From Anadara kagoshimensis (lineage: Eukaryota; Mollusca; Bivalvia; Arcoida; Arcidae): a stretch of 64,000 nt of DNA. The stretch is from positions 12,563,115 through 12,627,114 of the forward strand of contig CM037874.1 of the NCBI GenBank assembly GCA_021292105.1, written 5' to 3'. Position 1 is the first letter of the stretch; each line of letters begins with the position of its first letter. Position numbers and translations under genes: made by a program. The notes below the pieces were generated by a model, which was given only the letters and a program-made list of their open reading frames with translations, had not been told where the DNA came from and did no database searches. Shown piece by piece: positions 33,840 to 46,549 of this stretch.

Positions 33840-34493
33840 ATACCTGTCAAGTCTCACGCATTGCGCGTGAGAGTCATGCATTTTGATATTTAATCACGCT
33901 CACACGCACACCACTCACTTTCTCACGCATATTTGTAAAATACCCTTTTGTTCAAAATTTCATACAAATTATTAACGATAACTGCCGATATATTGATTAT
34001 TATTCAAACTTTTTTTTTAACTTTTAACTGATCTTTCAAAAAATGTAGAAGAATCACGACTTCCTATTTGACGATTTCCGGACCTTCGGTAATCCGATTT
34101 CTTTTCTGTATTTTACCTTTCACAAGTTTTTCCTGTTTGTTAAATATGGATAAACGGAAGGCTGCTAGCGATGACGAATCACCAAGTCACAAGAAAACAA
34201 AGAAATTTACTGGTGCTGCCATTTATAAAACTAAATTTGACACTGAATGGATGCGTAAATATCCAGTTTATTTAAAAGTCTAAATCCAAAAATTGTATTT
34301 GATCATGTTGTGAGTACATATTTTATGAAAAATTTCTGAGGTTTTAAATGTTTAGTTTTGTTCTTAGAACGCAGGAAATTGCATATTCTTACTTTGATTT
34401 TTTAATTTTTCCGGGGGAGCATGCCCCCGGACCCCCCTACAGTGGATGGCAGATTTCTCTCACTCTTTTCTTCAAATCACCCTTGACAGCTAT
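33840..34493 (+). mobile_element. hAT element with N-terminal transposase fragment, 654 bp
   Basis: The ends are ATACCTGTCAAG and CTTGACAGCTAT (11 of 12 inverted matches), flanked by the 8-bp duplication GGGTCCAC/GGGTCCAT (33832-33839 and 34494-34501). The 8 bp size is the hAT norm. At 34146-34283 a frame reads MDKRKAASDDESPSHKKTKK, then FTGAAIYKTKFDTEWMRKYP and VYLKV before a stop. 'FDTEWMRKYP' is typical of the start of hAT/C17orf113-type transposases (TTF-type N terminus). The remaining transposase is absent. A GC-rich hairpin 'gggggagcatgcccccgg' sits near 34412. Confidence 0.8.
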
Positions 34494-34975
34494 GGGTCCA
34501 TGCTTATTTGGGGGAGCCATGGGCTACTGCACCCCCTGCTTATCTTCATCCCTGGAAAATTAAATTGCAACAGTAAAAACTAAATTTAAATAAAAGCGAA
34601 GTCTATAAATTCTACTACATAAAGATACAGAAAATAAGATGGCAACACTTGCTATTGGTATCACTTTCTTTGTGACATAAAAGTTTATTTTTATTTTTTT
34701 AATGTAAAATCCAATGAACTTGGGTAGTGCTCATTGATTTGAGTTTAGTCATAACTGACATTCACATTAAGTTTATTATCATAAACTGTTTTTCGATAAT
34801 GTGAATTTAACATGCTGAAAATGGTACTGTTTTCCTTGCCATAGGATTGTAACTGGTTGTCCTGGCATAATAGACTGACGAGTTGGTGTTGAGTGTACCA
34901 GCACTTGTAAGATCACCCATTAGTGTACACTATTACATGTACAAGTACTTCAACAGTATCAGGTAAATTCACCCT

Positions 34976-35832
34976 ACCGTAAATTTGCCGCTTTCGATAC
35001 CGTCCCCGCTGCCAAAGTTTCCCCATCACATTTGCCCCAAATTTTTGAAGAATTGTCTTTTTTTGAGATTTTAAAAATAAAATAAAATTATATTTTTGAC
35101 AACCTCTGATATGCCTAATTAACTATAAACATATTTGTAAATATGTATTGGTTGTATCACAATGTTTTATGTCGGGCACTCATTATGCAAAATGCAATGA
35201 CTGAATTCACACCTCAGCTAGCCCAGGCATGGTGTGATTACTGTAATCAGTGAATGTAAAATAGTGATTATCAAAAGTCCTTTATAATATTATCATGATA
35301 TAATAAAACGGTGGGTACAGTAAAAAAATATTAAATATTTATAAAAGATAATGTTAAGAGTATTGATTGATTACATTGATATTGTTGGAAAAATCATTAA
35401 AAAATACCACATGCTCTTTAAGAAACCATTTCTCTGTTCCTAGTAACATCAGATGCGTTGTTCACTTGAACGCTTCTACTATGATAGTGTTTTTGAAATA
35501 AAAATTATTTTGTCAAAAGTAACATTGGCAAAGGTTAATAATACAATTAAATATAAAGTGAATATATATGAAGTTAAATCCTTTAATGATTCCTTATTAA
35601 CTGGATGCACTAATATGTTTCATTTCTAAAGTAGCATTATTTTTATATTGTGTTTTTATCAAAAAATAAAAAAATTAAAGAAAATATTTGTTATAATTAT
35701 GGTCATTGGTATAAAAATGGGGCGATTTTGACAGTGGGGGTGAATTTGCAAGAATTGGAGGGAATTTTGACATGGGGGCAAATTTGTTGAAAGTGGGGGT
35801 GAATTTGACTGGGGCAAATTTACCGTGGCATG
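34976..35832. mobile_element. Inverted-end repeat (CGTAAATTTGCC), ~855 bp
   Basis: Left 'ccgtaaatttgccgc' pairs with right 'ggggcaaatttaccg'. Near the right end a degenerate short unit 'gggggtgaatttg' is repeated about five times. No coding frame is seen. Confidence 0.5.
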
Positions 35833-36040
35833 AATTGACTTGAATTCACTACAACACAGATCATTAATACTGGTACTTGCACAAAACTCAAGCACCACAC
35901 AAACCTGTGTTTAGATTAATCTTTAAATTTTCTCATTGCATATGAACCCTGAAGAATTGGTGATTGGACATAAAACAACATTTAACCATCCAACAAAAAT
36001 CTTCTAAAATTTTAATATTTTTTCTTATTTTGTATTTCAG

Positions 36041-39000
36041 AAATTTGCAACAGTGATGAGAATAGAATGATTATGTAGGCAAATACAACATGTTTTAATA
36101 TATAAATTAAAGATGGAAAATTATCATAGTACGGGAGGAGCAAAACCATCAGCTTGGACAGCCAGGGCTGGTGTAGTGGTTGATCTGGAGCCTCCTCTTA
36201 GTGCTAGGTCAGGACCACAAAGACTGTCTGGTACTGGTCAAGATGGAAGACCATTAGAACCTCAGAATTCTAGTGTTATACAAAGCAGGAATTATCCTGA
36301 TTATGAAGAAATGAATTCGTTACCAATCATGAATGCTGCTGTAACTAGTAATATGTTCATGCAAACAGTTAACTTTGACGTTGCCATGAAAAACCAGATT
36401 TCTCAAAACAACGGAATGAATACAAGTGATGGACAGCTAGACAGATCTATGGGTTAGTTCAAAGAATCTAAATCATGTAATGTAATGGAAGGTCTAAGAT
36501 TTTTGGCCTCTAATTTTGATTGGTCCTACATAATGTTTAGAAAGTCCAACAGCAGCATTGAAAGCTTCATGTGTAAATTATGTTTTCTTACCCAAATAGT
36601 TGTATTATTGTGGTAAAAAAAACTACAGGTCCATTGGATTTTTACAGTTTACATATCAAGTCAAATCAAAAAGTCTGGGACCCTGGACCTTGGAATTTTG
36701 ATTCTCTTATGATCCCAGACTATAGTTGTCATCTAAGCTTATGGAAGGGGAAGCACTTGTTCCCATGTAGCTTTTCATAATTTTTCAGTATTTAGTACCG
36801 GTAACTTTGCAATACATGTATATTGCAATACATATTGCAATATCTTCTGAAATATTGCAATATATTGCAATATGTTTTTCTTCCTAATATCCATCCCTAG
36901 TCATCAGTGCTATGGCCAACAAAATTTAATAAAATAAAAAAAATATAATAATAATATAGCATCTTTGCATTGAGGATCCTAGCATTTGTAAACATGTCAA
37001 AATATAGTTTATCATTTATTCAAGAACTTAATCTTTTTTCAATTTTCAAATACATGCACATATTCCTGAATTAAAAGGCAGAACTTAGTAATGTAACAAT
37101 GTAACAAAATGACTGCAAAGTAATTTTAAAATTTATTTTTGTACACAGAAACATCAATGGATCTTCTAGAACAGCAACAAGCAATTGAACAAGCAAGATT
37201 ACTACAGAGATTTAAAGAACTAAGGCAAATGCAACTACAACAACAAGAACTATTAATGCAACAACAGAAAAATCAGCTGGATGCTTTGAAACAAGAACAA
37301 AAACAAGTCCAGAACATCCTGGCTAAGCAACGACAAAATAAGTGGGGTATGATTATAAATAAGTCTTATAATCAAAACAAACATACCAATCCATGCCCAA
37401 ACCACAATCCCAAAGCAAAGTAAAAATAAAAAAAAACAAACATTCCAATCTATGTTCAAACCACAATCCCAAAGCAAAGTAAAAACAAACATACCAATCC
37501 AACACATTAACTTGCACCAGAGAAGTGAGGCTGGGTGCTCCAGAATGGTAATCACCCTATATTATCTGTTCCTAATATCATAGAACAAACATGTGTCTAT
37601 GTATTTAAATATGGTGTACCTGGGAACTCTACTCTGGCCCCTTATTTTGTTCTGGGTCAATGAATATCTGATAAAATAAAAACTGCACTATTAAGCAGGC
37701 CCCATTGTAGCCAAATGGTCCAAAGTACACAGTGCCTCTGATCTCACTGCCTAGGCTTAAATACATCCTAGTGTGAGAAAGTTTTATGGTCACACCAAAG
37801 ACTGTATTTTTTTTTCAGGCACACCAGATTTCTCCACCATCCCATGACTGACTATATAGTGGTAACATCTTGACTCTGATGTAAATTTCCATTGCTTAAC
37901 TCTATATAAGTAAAATATTTTTGATTTGAACATTTAACATCAATCAATCAATCATTTCATATTTTTGTATTCAATCTGATGTGAATGATGGCCTGATTAT
38001 TATTGGGCAACAATTACACTGGTATCAATTCACCAGATAAGGCCTAAAAAAAATATGTGTGTTTCCGCTAACCCGACCAACCCAACTAAAACAAGACCGA
38101 CTCCAGTTTTTTTCTCCGGATTTTTAAAAATCCGTTTTCGTTTTTCGTTTAAAACTCTATTGTATCAAAAACAAGTCAGCAAAACTTTAAGCAGTGAATA
38201 CATGTGGAAGATACAAGTATTTTAGTTATATTTTTAATTTTAAATTACATCTACTTGCTATTAAAAAAAAAAATCAACCTACCGACCCTTTATAATAATT
38301 CTATGTTAGGGGAAACACACATATATTTTTTTTTTGGCCTAACTAAATAATTTTAGAAACAAGTCAGTAAAATGGTTGTTAATAAACTGTGTCTTATTAA
38401 TTTTCTTCTATTTCAACAAATAACAGTTTTTGCTTTGTGATAACTAATTTTTTTAAGGTATAGTGGAGACAACATTGTTGTTGTCAAACAGCATTGACCT
38501 GCCTGCTTGATCTTTCATCAGGAATATTCATATAGATGGATCTACCCTATACATAAATTGTGTTAAGATTCACAGTTAATTATAATATGCACAAAACAAG
38601 TGATTTGTGTTCGCATTATGTTGATTAGATTATTAAGTGCTAAACCAAATACGCTCATCCATAATAAATATTTAAATTAAAGGTCAAACAGACAGGTTTG
38701 TTTGGCAATATACTTGCTATGTTTCCATTCCTGGTAGCCAAAATCGCCATTGGCTACTAATTTCTGAGGAATTCTTTCAAAAAGTAATCTATTTTAGCAA
38801 ATTTGTGGAAAAATACTTTAAATGTGGAAGCGCGTGGCCTAGTGGTTAAGGCGTTGGACTCATGATTCGAATGTCGTGGGTTCAATCCCTGGACCGGGCG
38901 ATGTGTTGTGTCCTTGAGCAAGACACTTAAATTCACGCTGTTCCAGTTCACTCAGCTGAAAAATAAATGAGTACCAGCAAAATGCTGGGGGTTAACCCTG

Positions 39001-39454
39001 CGATGGACCGGCGTCCCATTCAGGGGAGAGTCTTGTACTCTCAGTCGCTTAACGCCACGGAAACCGGGATAAGCTCCGGCCTGATGGGCCTAATGGCTCG
39101 GGACAGACTTTAACTTTTCAAAATATTTTCACAAATTTTGGAAATTTGGCTATTAATTAAATTAAATTTATGGAAACCTAGTACTTGTATTTATTTATAA
39201 AATTTTTTATTTATATTAATAGTTTATAATAGTAAGTAACTTAATACTACATACTTATACTTTGATGATCAGGTGGAAAACCCAATGGGGCCATAAGAGG
39301 TCCAAGTAACTGTAGTACTCCACCACTCAGAAAGAACCCAGGTGTGGTCCATACAACTAGGCCTACAACAGGGTCAACTGGATCAAGTAATTACACTTCA
39401 CAGTCTGAATCTAATGCTCAGCATGATGTAACACAGGTAAATCTCTACCACATA

Positions 39455-39499
<45 letters not shown>

Positions 39500-42400
39500 G
39501 TATTGCAGACATTCCCTCTATTTATCCCCTTTTCTTCTATCATTCTCTAGGCAGATCTTTTAGTACCCCCCTTCTCTCTCTCCCTCTCTTGTCTTTTTGT
39601 CTTTCAGTCTCTGCCATTCTCTGCCTTTCTCCCTCTCTCCTCCTCTCCTCATTTACATCAAGTTTTCAGGAAAGTTTTTGTTTTAACATGTGCTGGAACT
39701 TTTTCTTGCCCGTGATTTTCTAGTTCACATAAAAGAAAAGGATCTTTGAAATTCATATTAGTGCTACAATAAGTGAGTTGGAAAAGTTATCAATGGAGCA
39801 TTATTGAAGGCTTTACTGATAATTGAAGAGTTATAATTTTTGTTGTTTTGTTATTTAAAAACATTTTTTGAGAAAATCTTGTGCAATTGTATTTTGTGAA
39901 AATAAATCCCATTGAAGCCTGAATAAGTAAAAATTTTCATAAGCTTCAAGCTTTGTGGTGCAATGTATTAACTAACCAATGAAATATCAGAATTTAATAC
40001 CCCACAAACATTTGTGAGTTTATAGTATGCTTTAATAACGTAAATATGTTTTCTTTAAAAAAAAAAATAAAAAAAAAAAAACAAGAAAAAGAGGATAAAA
40101 ACATGAAAATTATGAATGGTCAACAAAACTCGTAAGCTTTTTACTGACCAGTACCAGTAGGAATTCAGAGAAGATTTAAAATACATATATAGTTGAACTT
40201 GCCTTAAATTCAACTCTGTATAAGTGCCACCTGCTTCTAAAGACAAGTAAAATTTCATCTTACCGGGTAATCACTATTCATTTTATTTAAACTGCATGTA
40301 TGGGTCATCTGCCCATGAAGGTAACTTTTATTTGTTTCCTTAGGTTGCTTTATAGACAGGTTTTACTGTATCTCGTAATTGTTTATATTTATTTACCAAA
40401 TGTTTTCAATGATTTATTTTAACAGTCAACAGGACAGCTACCTCGTCCAGTTATATATGTACCATTAGATGATGAAACAGATGAAATCAAAACCAACCCT
40501 GATTTATTTAGTGACACAAACTCGTATGTCGGAAGTCTAGCAACCACAGAGGAGGGAATTTATCCTGTCCCAGAGTCTGCCTCCGAGGCCAGCGGAGATG
40601 TATACAGACCAAATAAACAGAAACCATTAAAATGTCCAAAACTGAAACCATCAAAACATCATCGGGACTTTGTAGGTTTAAATATTATTCTTTCTGTTTA
40701 TTTTGTTACCACTTGACCAAATTGAATGTACAGTTAAACCTGCTAAAGTGACCACCTCTAATTAAAGCCTGTCTGTCCATCAAAACCCCTGTTTTTATGG
40801 CCCCTTTGGTTTATATTTCATCCAAAAAGAACCATTATTTAAAGATACATGTATTTTGTTCTTTAAGTTAATCAGTGTTTCAAGGTCCACATGCTTTATA
40901 TCAGAACCAAAAAGAACATTTTTTAAAGACCACTTGTCTATATCCTCTAAGGTTGTTGTCCCCATGCTTCATATCAGAACCAAAAAGAACATTTTTTAAA
41001 GACCACTTGTCTATATCCTCTAAGGACGGTGGTCTATCTACACAGGGTTTACTGTATTCAATATGGAAGGTCCTACTCATTTAATGAATAGCAAAATTTA
41101 TTACAAATATGGCAATCTGAAATCATCACTTGTGAATGTTTTCCTTCATTGCTTTTCTCTTTTTTTTTACATTTCTAACAACAGAAAGTTACAACATTTG
41201 GTGAAAATGTTGAATACAGCCAGAGATTTTGTTCGCCTAAAATTACTACTGAATAAAGGTAGTTTCCCCTGAGGAAAAATGACTTAAAATTTCCCAATTT
41301 GACCACTAAAATTTCCCCCAAAATACAGCAATAAACTAGCAAATTAAATGTAGTTGTCCTTAGTCACAAAATGTTAGATATTGTAACAATTTAACATCTC
41401 TATAATGAGGATCTTAAGCTACTGCAAGCATGTCATAATGCATACTTCAGGACTTTAAATTTTCCTTGTTTTAAACATGTTAAAGGCATAAGCCATTATA
41501 AGGTATTTTTTGAAAGATGTTACAAAATCACTGACAGCAATGTCACTTCCATTGTACAATGCCATTTTGAGTTTTTTTAGTTACTTTCTATTTACTTGCT
41601 AGTTATTACCCTGTTGTATGTTTTTCTTTGCTATGTTATTTTGTTAGACTTGCCTGTTTACATTTTTAATTTCATTCTGTAGACTAAAGACCATGGTAGT
41701 GAGTTCCATGACATATCTCGTACCATAGATTTAGATGAGCCAGATGAAGGTATTGGAACCCAGTCTTTGAGGTCATCATCTCGTGTGGAACATCAAGACC
41801 AGGTAGATGAGGACAGTAATGAAAATGAGGAAGATGTTGCTAATATGGATGATGTTGATGAATCAAGCGATGGTGGTGGTGATGACAATGATGATGATGA
41901 CGATGATTATGATGATGATGATGATGAACTTGAAGAACAGATATTAGAGGATGAAGATGATGAAAGTGGAGATGAAAATCAAAATAACACCTGCATAGAA
42001 ACTGGGGCTGTTAAGGTAACACAGGGTTAGATTTAATGTTACCCAAAAAGTATATGACAAAGCAATATGACTGACACAATTTACTGTATTGTATTCAAAT
42101 TGTGATACAGAGAGCCACTCATGATAATTATGACTACAATATATATATTGCTGGCCACGTCTGCGATGTTCCAACAAAGGGTCGGCATGCTTGAATTACA
42201 CGCTAAAAGAATGAAAACTCAGCCTGATTTGTGCCTTTTAATGTCCTCACTAACACTAGTAGGTCATTAGTAACCGTGATGTTGCTTTGGTACCCTGATG
42301 GTGGCCAGTCGAAACATAATAGGCATGGCAGGTGATACGACAATTACATTACACGAGTGGCTCAGTGTTAGAATGTATATCTCATGAGGCAAGTTCTACA

Positions 42401-45400
42401 TTTTAGATGGTGCTTCCTTGTCTAGTGCCAGGCATCAAGAGGACAGAATATCGATTAGTTCAATGGCTGTCTGTATAATGTGACTGGGAGTGTTACGTTT
42501 ATCTGTGGCATATTAATTCGGTGTGCTAGCACTTTAAAATTGCTCTGAGTGTGCATTCGTACCAGGCAGACCATAAAACACACTGGCACATCTAGCTCAT
42601 ATACAAACCTGTTCTTCGATTATTCCTTAGAGATTAATAAACTTTACCTCCTCGTGAATAGCTGAAATTGCCAATGTGATGTTAAACAACATTATTATTG
42701 TGCACTTTTTGGAATGATGGACTTTTCAGGTCAAACTTTTGATTTATAGATCTTTTGTTTAAAACTAACTGTATTTTGCTATCAGTTTCATTAATCAATT
42801 TAATTTATTTATACATATTTTGTTTTTTAGGATGACTTAAGTTTGAAACCAGAAGATCGTCCAATCACAGGCACCGGTGGTATGTTATAAGTTTCTCACA
42901 TTTTTTATACCCCAGAAGAAGAGGAGGTATATTAGCTTACCTATGTCCTTCTGTCTGTCTGTCTCTGGAAACAAAAAATTTTGTAACAGTTTTCTCAGCA
43001 ACTACTAGACACAGTCACTTGAAATTTTGTATGCGAGTTCAGTATGAGGTCTCGTACAGCAAGTACCGATTTCAAGGCTACCAGACAGATACTTCCTATT
43101 TACCGACTTAGTTTACTTTTCCACATTTACGGTCAATGGTTTAAGTTAAATGCAGGACATACTAAGTGCATAGTAGCTCACAGATTTCTTATTATTCTAT
43201 TACTTTGATATCAGCATGAGCTTTGTGATAACATTATAATGTCAAATTATAAACTTTAGACAGGATGAGTAATGGATACTTCCTATCCCACCACTATTAC
43301 AATAGCTCAGGTGCTAGAGTGCTTGCTCCCTACTTGGTAGGTCATAGGTTAAACCTCGGTCTGTCTAATTAAGATGTGAAAATATGTAATGACTGTTGTT
43401 TCGCCAAGCACCTAGCATTTAGAAATGAAAGTCACTGGGTCCTTTGGAAGAAACTTTTAAAACCAATGCCCCATGTCACAACAGGCATGACATGTTACAG
43501 CAGCCTCCCCGCACATTGCCCTAAATGCACTGCAAAGTTAAAAATTTCTCCCAATTCACCTATAGCTGCTGACATAAAGATATAAGTGAAATGTTCTTGA
43601 CTTGGATATAAAACCTCATTCAGTCAATCCTATCTTATGGGCTTGTTTTTTTTTTTCACAAGGCCTTCACAGAAAATTTCTATTCTTTTCATTGTTGTTA
43701 CTTTAGCTTCATCCAACATATCCATTTTTCACTTTTGACATTGAGGTGAACTTGTTGGCCGAGAAGTCTAAGATGTACACTTCTAGATATCAATGACTTA
43801 TAGCACCTAGGTTTGAATCAATCTTGAGGCAGTTCCTAGTGAAATAAAGTTTGGCAGTTTGCTTGCCAAATTTCCATTGTTGTCTCTGGATAATTCAGTT
43901 TTCTCCACCATTCCTGAATTGACTGCCTTGTTATCAGTGAATCTTAACTGGAGCATAAACTCAATTAATTAACTCAACTCTTTTCTATTGGCTGTGGCAG
44001 ATCCTAGTGTAAAAAAAAGTTTGCTACTTGTCTTGCTATCGTTTTCTCGTTGTATTCCAGTTTCCTCCACCATTCCTAAATTGAATGCCGCAATATAAAT
44101 AAAAGAATCTTGACTGGGGTGTAAAACACCATTACTCAACTCAACTCTTTTTCTATCAGCTGTTGTTACATGTATCAGACCCTAGTCTAAGAGAAAGTTT
44201 GTTATTTGGCTTTCTGAAGATCCATAGTTTTCTCTGGGCACTCAAGTTTCCTCTACCATTCCTGAATTGACTGCCTTGATACAAATGAAAAAAATCTTGC
44301 CTGAGGTGTAAAATTCCATAATACCATTGCTTAATTCCCCTTTTGAGAGTGGGTCTCCCTTTTGATAACTGCAATTAGATGTTAGATAGCTAACATATAA
44401 TACACATGTATATACTTTATACAGGGAAGAAAACATTTGAAGAATTACTTGAGGAACAGTTACGTGCAGAGGAAGAAAAGGTTAGTTCTAATGTGTCTTC
44501 AGTGTTTTCAAAGATAAAAGCAGGACTCACGTGACCTTACTTACAGACTGACTTACAGATAACATGCCTTGTATTTCATCCAAACAGACTCAAATCCTTA
44601 TATTGTAAACCACCTCATAAAAAATTTCAATGCATCTTGATTTGTTTTGTGAAGAATGCCAGAAGACTGACAAGAAATTTTTGTGTTATGAGATCAAATT
44701 AGGAATGATAAAATACTGTGTAATTATCCACTGTATGAACTTGATTTTGTTTACTGTATAACGTGAAATATTTGTGATTTGTGATTTAAGTGAAAAAAGT
44801 AACTGCTATGTTTTCTACATGTTATAATACAAATGGTTTACCTCCATGCTCGTTAACCAGGAAAACGAGTACATAGGTACACATTTCCCAGTGTTAAACT
44901 ACAATAGTTTCTACAATAGTACAGTGATTCTGTAGTTATTTTAATGTGGCGGTTTATACAATTAAGTTAGCTTTGTTGTGTAAGCATTGGTCTTACAGAA
45001 ATCTGTTTTTCAGTACCTGTGACTCTTGTTTCTTTATTGCAGCTAAGAACTAAAGCATCAGAATCTTCACCGACTTCTGAAAGTCCCAAGCGAGCATTTC
45101 TTAAGAAAGGTGTTGGATTGTCACGTTTTGGTATGACAAGTAACCAAAAACCTCAAGGGAAGACAGTTATAAACAAAGCCAATGTAAAATCAACCTTACC
45201 ACAGGGAGCAATAGTCACGGTTAAAATTGAACAGAAAAACAAAATTAAGGTTGGTATCAATCCAAAAATAAGGTGGAGATTTTGATAGTGGAGTTAAGTA
45301 CAGTCCAACCTGCCTTAAAGGCCACATCTATATAAGGGCCACCTATTTAAAAAGGCCAGTAGAATTGTATTCCAATTTTTCTTTATTCATATTATTTGGA

Positions 45401-46041
45401 ACTGTATATAAAGGCTACCTGTCCATAAAGGTCACTTTTACTGGTCCCCTTGGGTGGCCTTTATAGACAGGTTTTACTGTAATGGAGTTTTACAACCCAG
45501 TCAAGATTTTTATCAAGGTGGTCAGTTCATGAATGGTGTGTAACAACTCCTAATGAAGTCCGACGCCTAATGAAGTCCGGACTTCATTAGGCGTTGACAA
45601 TTTTGACGCCTAATGAAGTCCACAGATTGGGGCTCAAGACGAGGAGACTTTTTGATATTACCAAAAAAAGTCTCAAAATTTTACGACTTCAATTTAGACC
45701 AACTAGCAATAGCAACGTACATTCAGGCACATACATCGTGTACTTTGTCCAACCGTACTATACCCCCGCAAAATGTTTAGGGGGTATTTATACAAATCAT
45801 CCTGTCCGTCCGTCCGTCTGTCCGTCCGTCCGTTCGTCAAAATATCGTGTAAGCTTAAATATGTAGCTTCCATGTCTATGAATGGATTTTGATCAAACTT
45901 GGAACCAAAGTTATTGTCCGTCTGTCCGTCCGTTCGTCCGTCTGGACGTTGGAAAAGGGAGGTATTTGTCTCTCCAAAGACCGTTTTAGTTTCAGCTCTT
46001 TTTGGGGAGGCATAAAAGGTACCAATCGAGAATCATCGATA

Positions 46042-46103
<62 letters not shown>

Positions 46104-46498
46104 CTGATTGACTGACTGACTGATTGACTGACTGAAAGACTGACTGATTGATTGATTGATTGGTTTGTTGAATGGGGTTTTTAGATCTAGTCAAGAATAT
46201 TTACTTATATCGAGATGTCACCAGCTATAGATGGAATATTTGAAGTTTTTACCTTTGAGGTGCATACAGTGTACAGGGAGGGTCTCCAACGAGCCATACT
46301 TTCTGGGATACATTGTTATCATGTGATGCTTTGGTTTATCAGGTCTTTTTCGAAGGACCCCGTGACTTTCATTGCTAAATGCCGAGCTGCACATGTAAAT
46401 AACATTAGCAACACTCTGCTGTTGTTTTGCATTTTACAATATTTTAATCTTGCGTGCATTACCATGCATGTAATGAGGTGCCCAAAATATAATAATAT

Positions 46499-46549
<51 letters not shown>

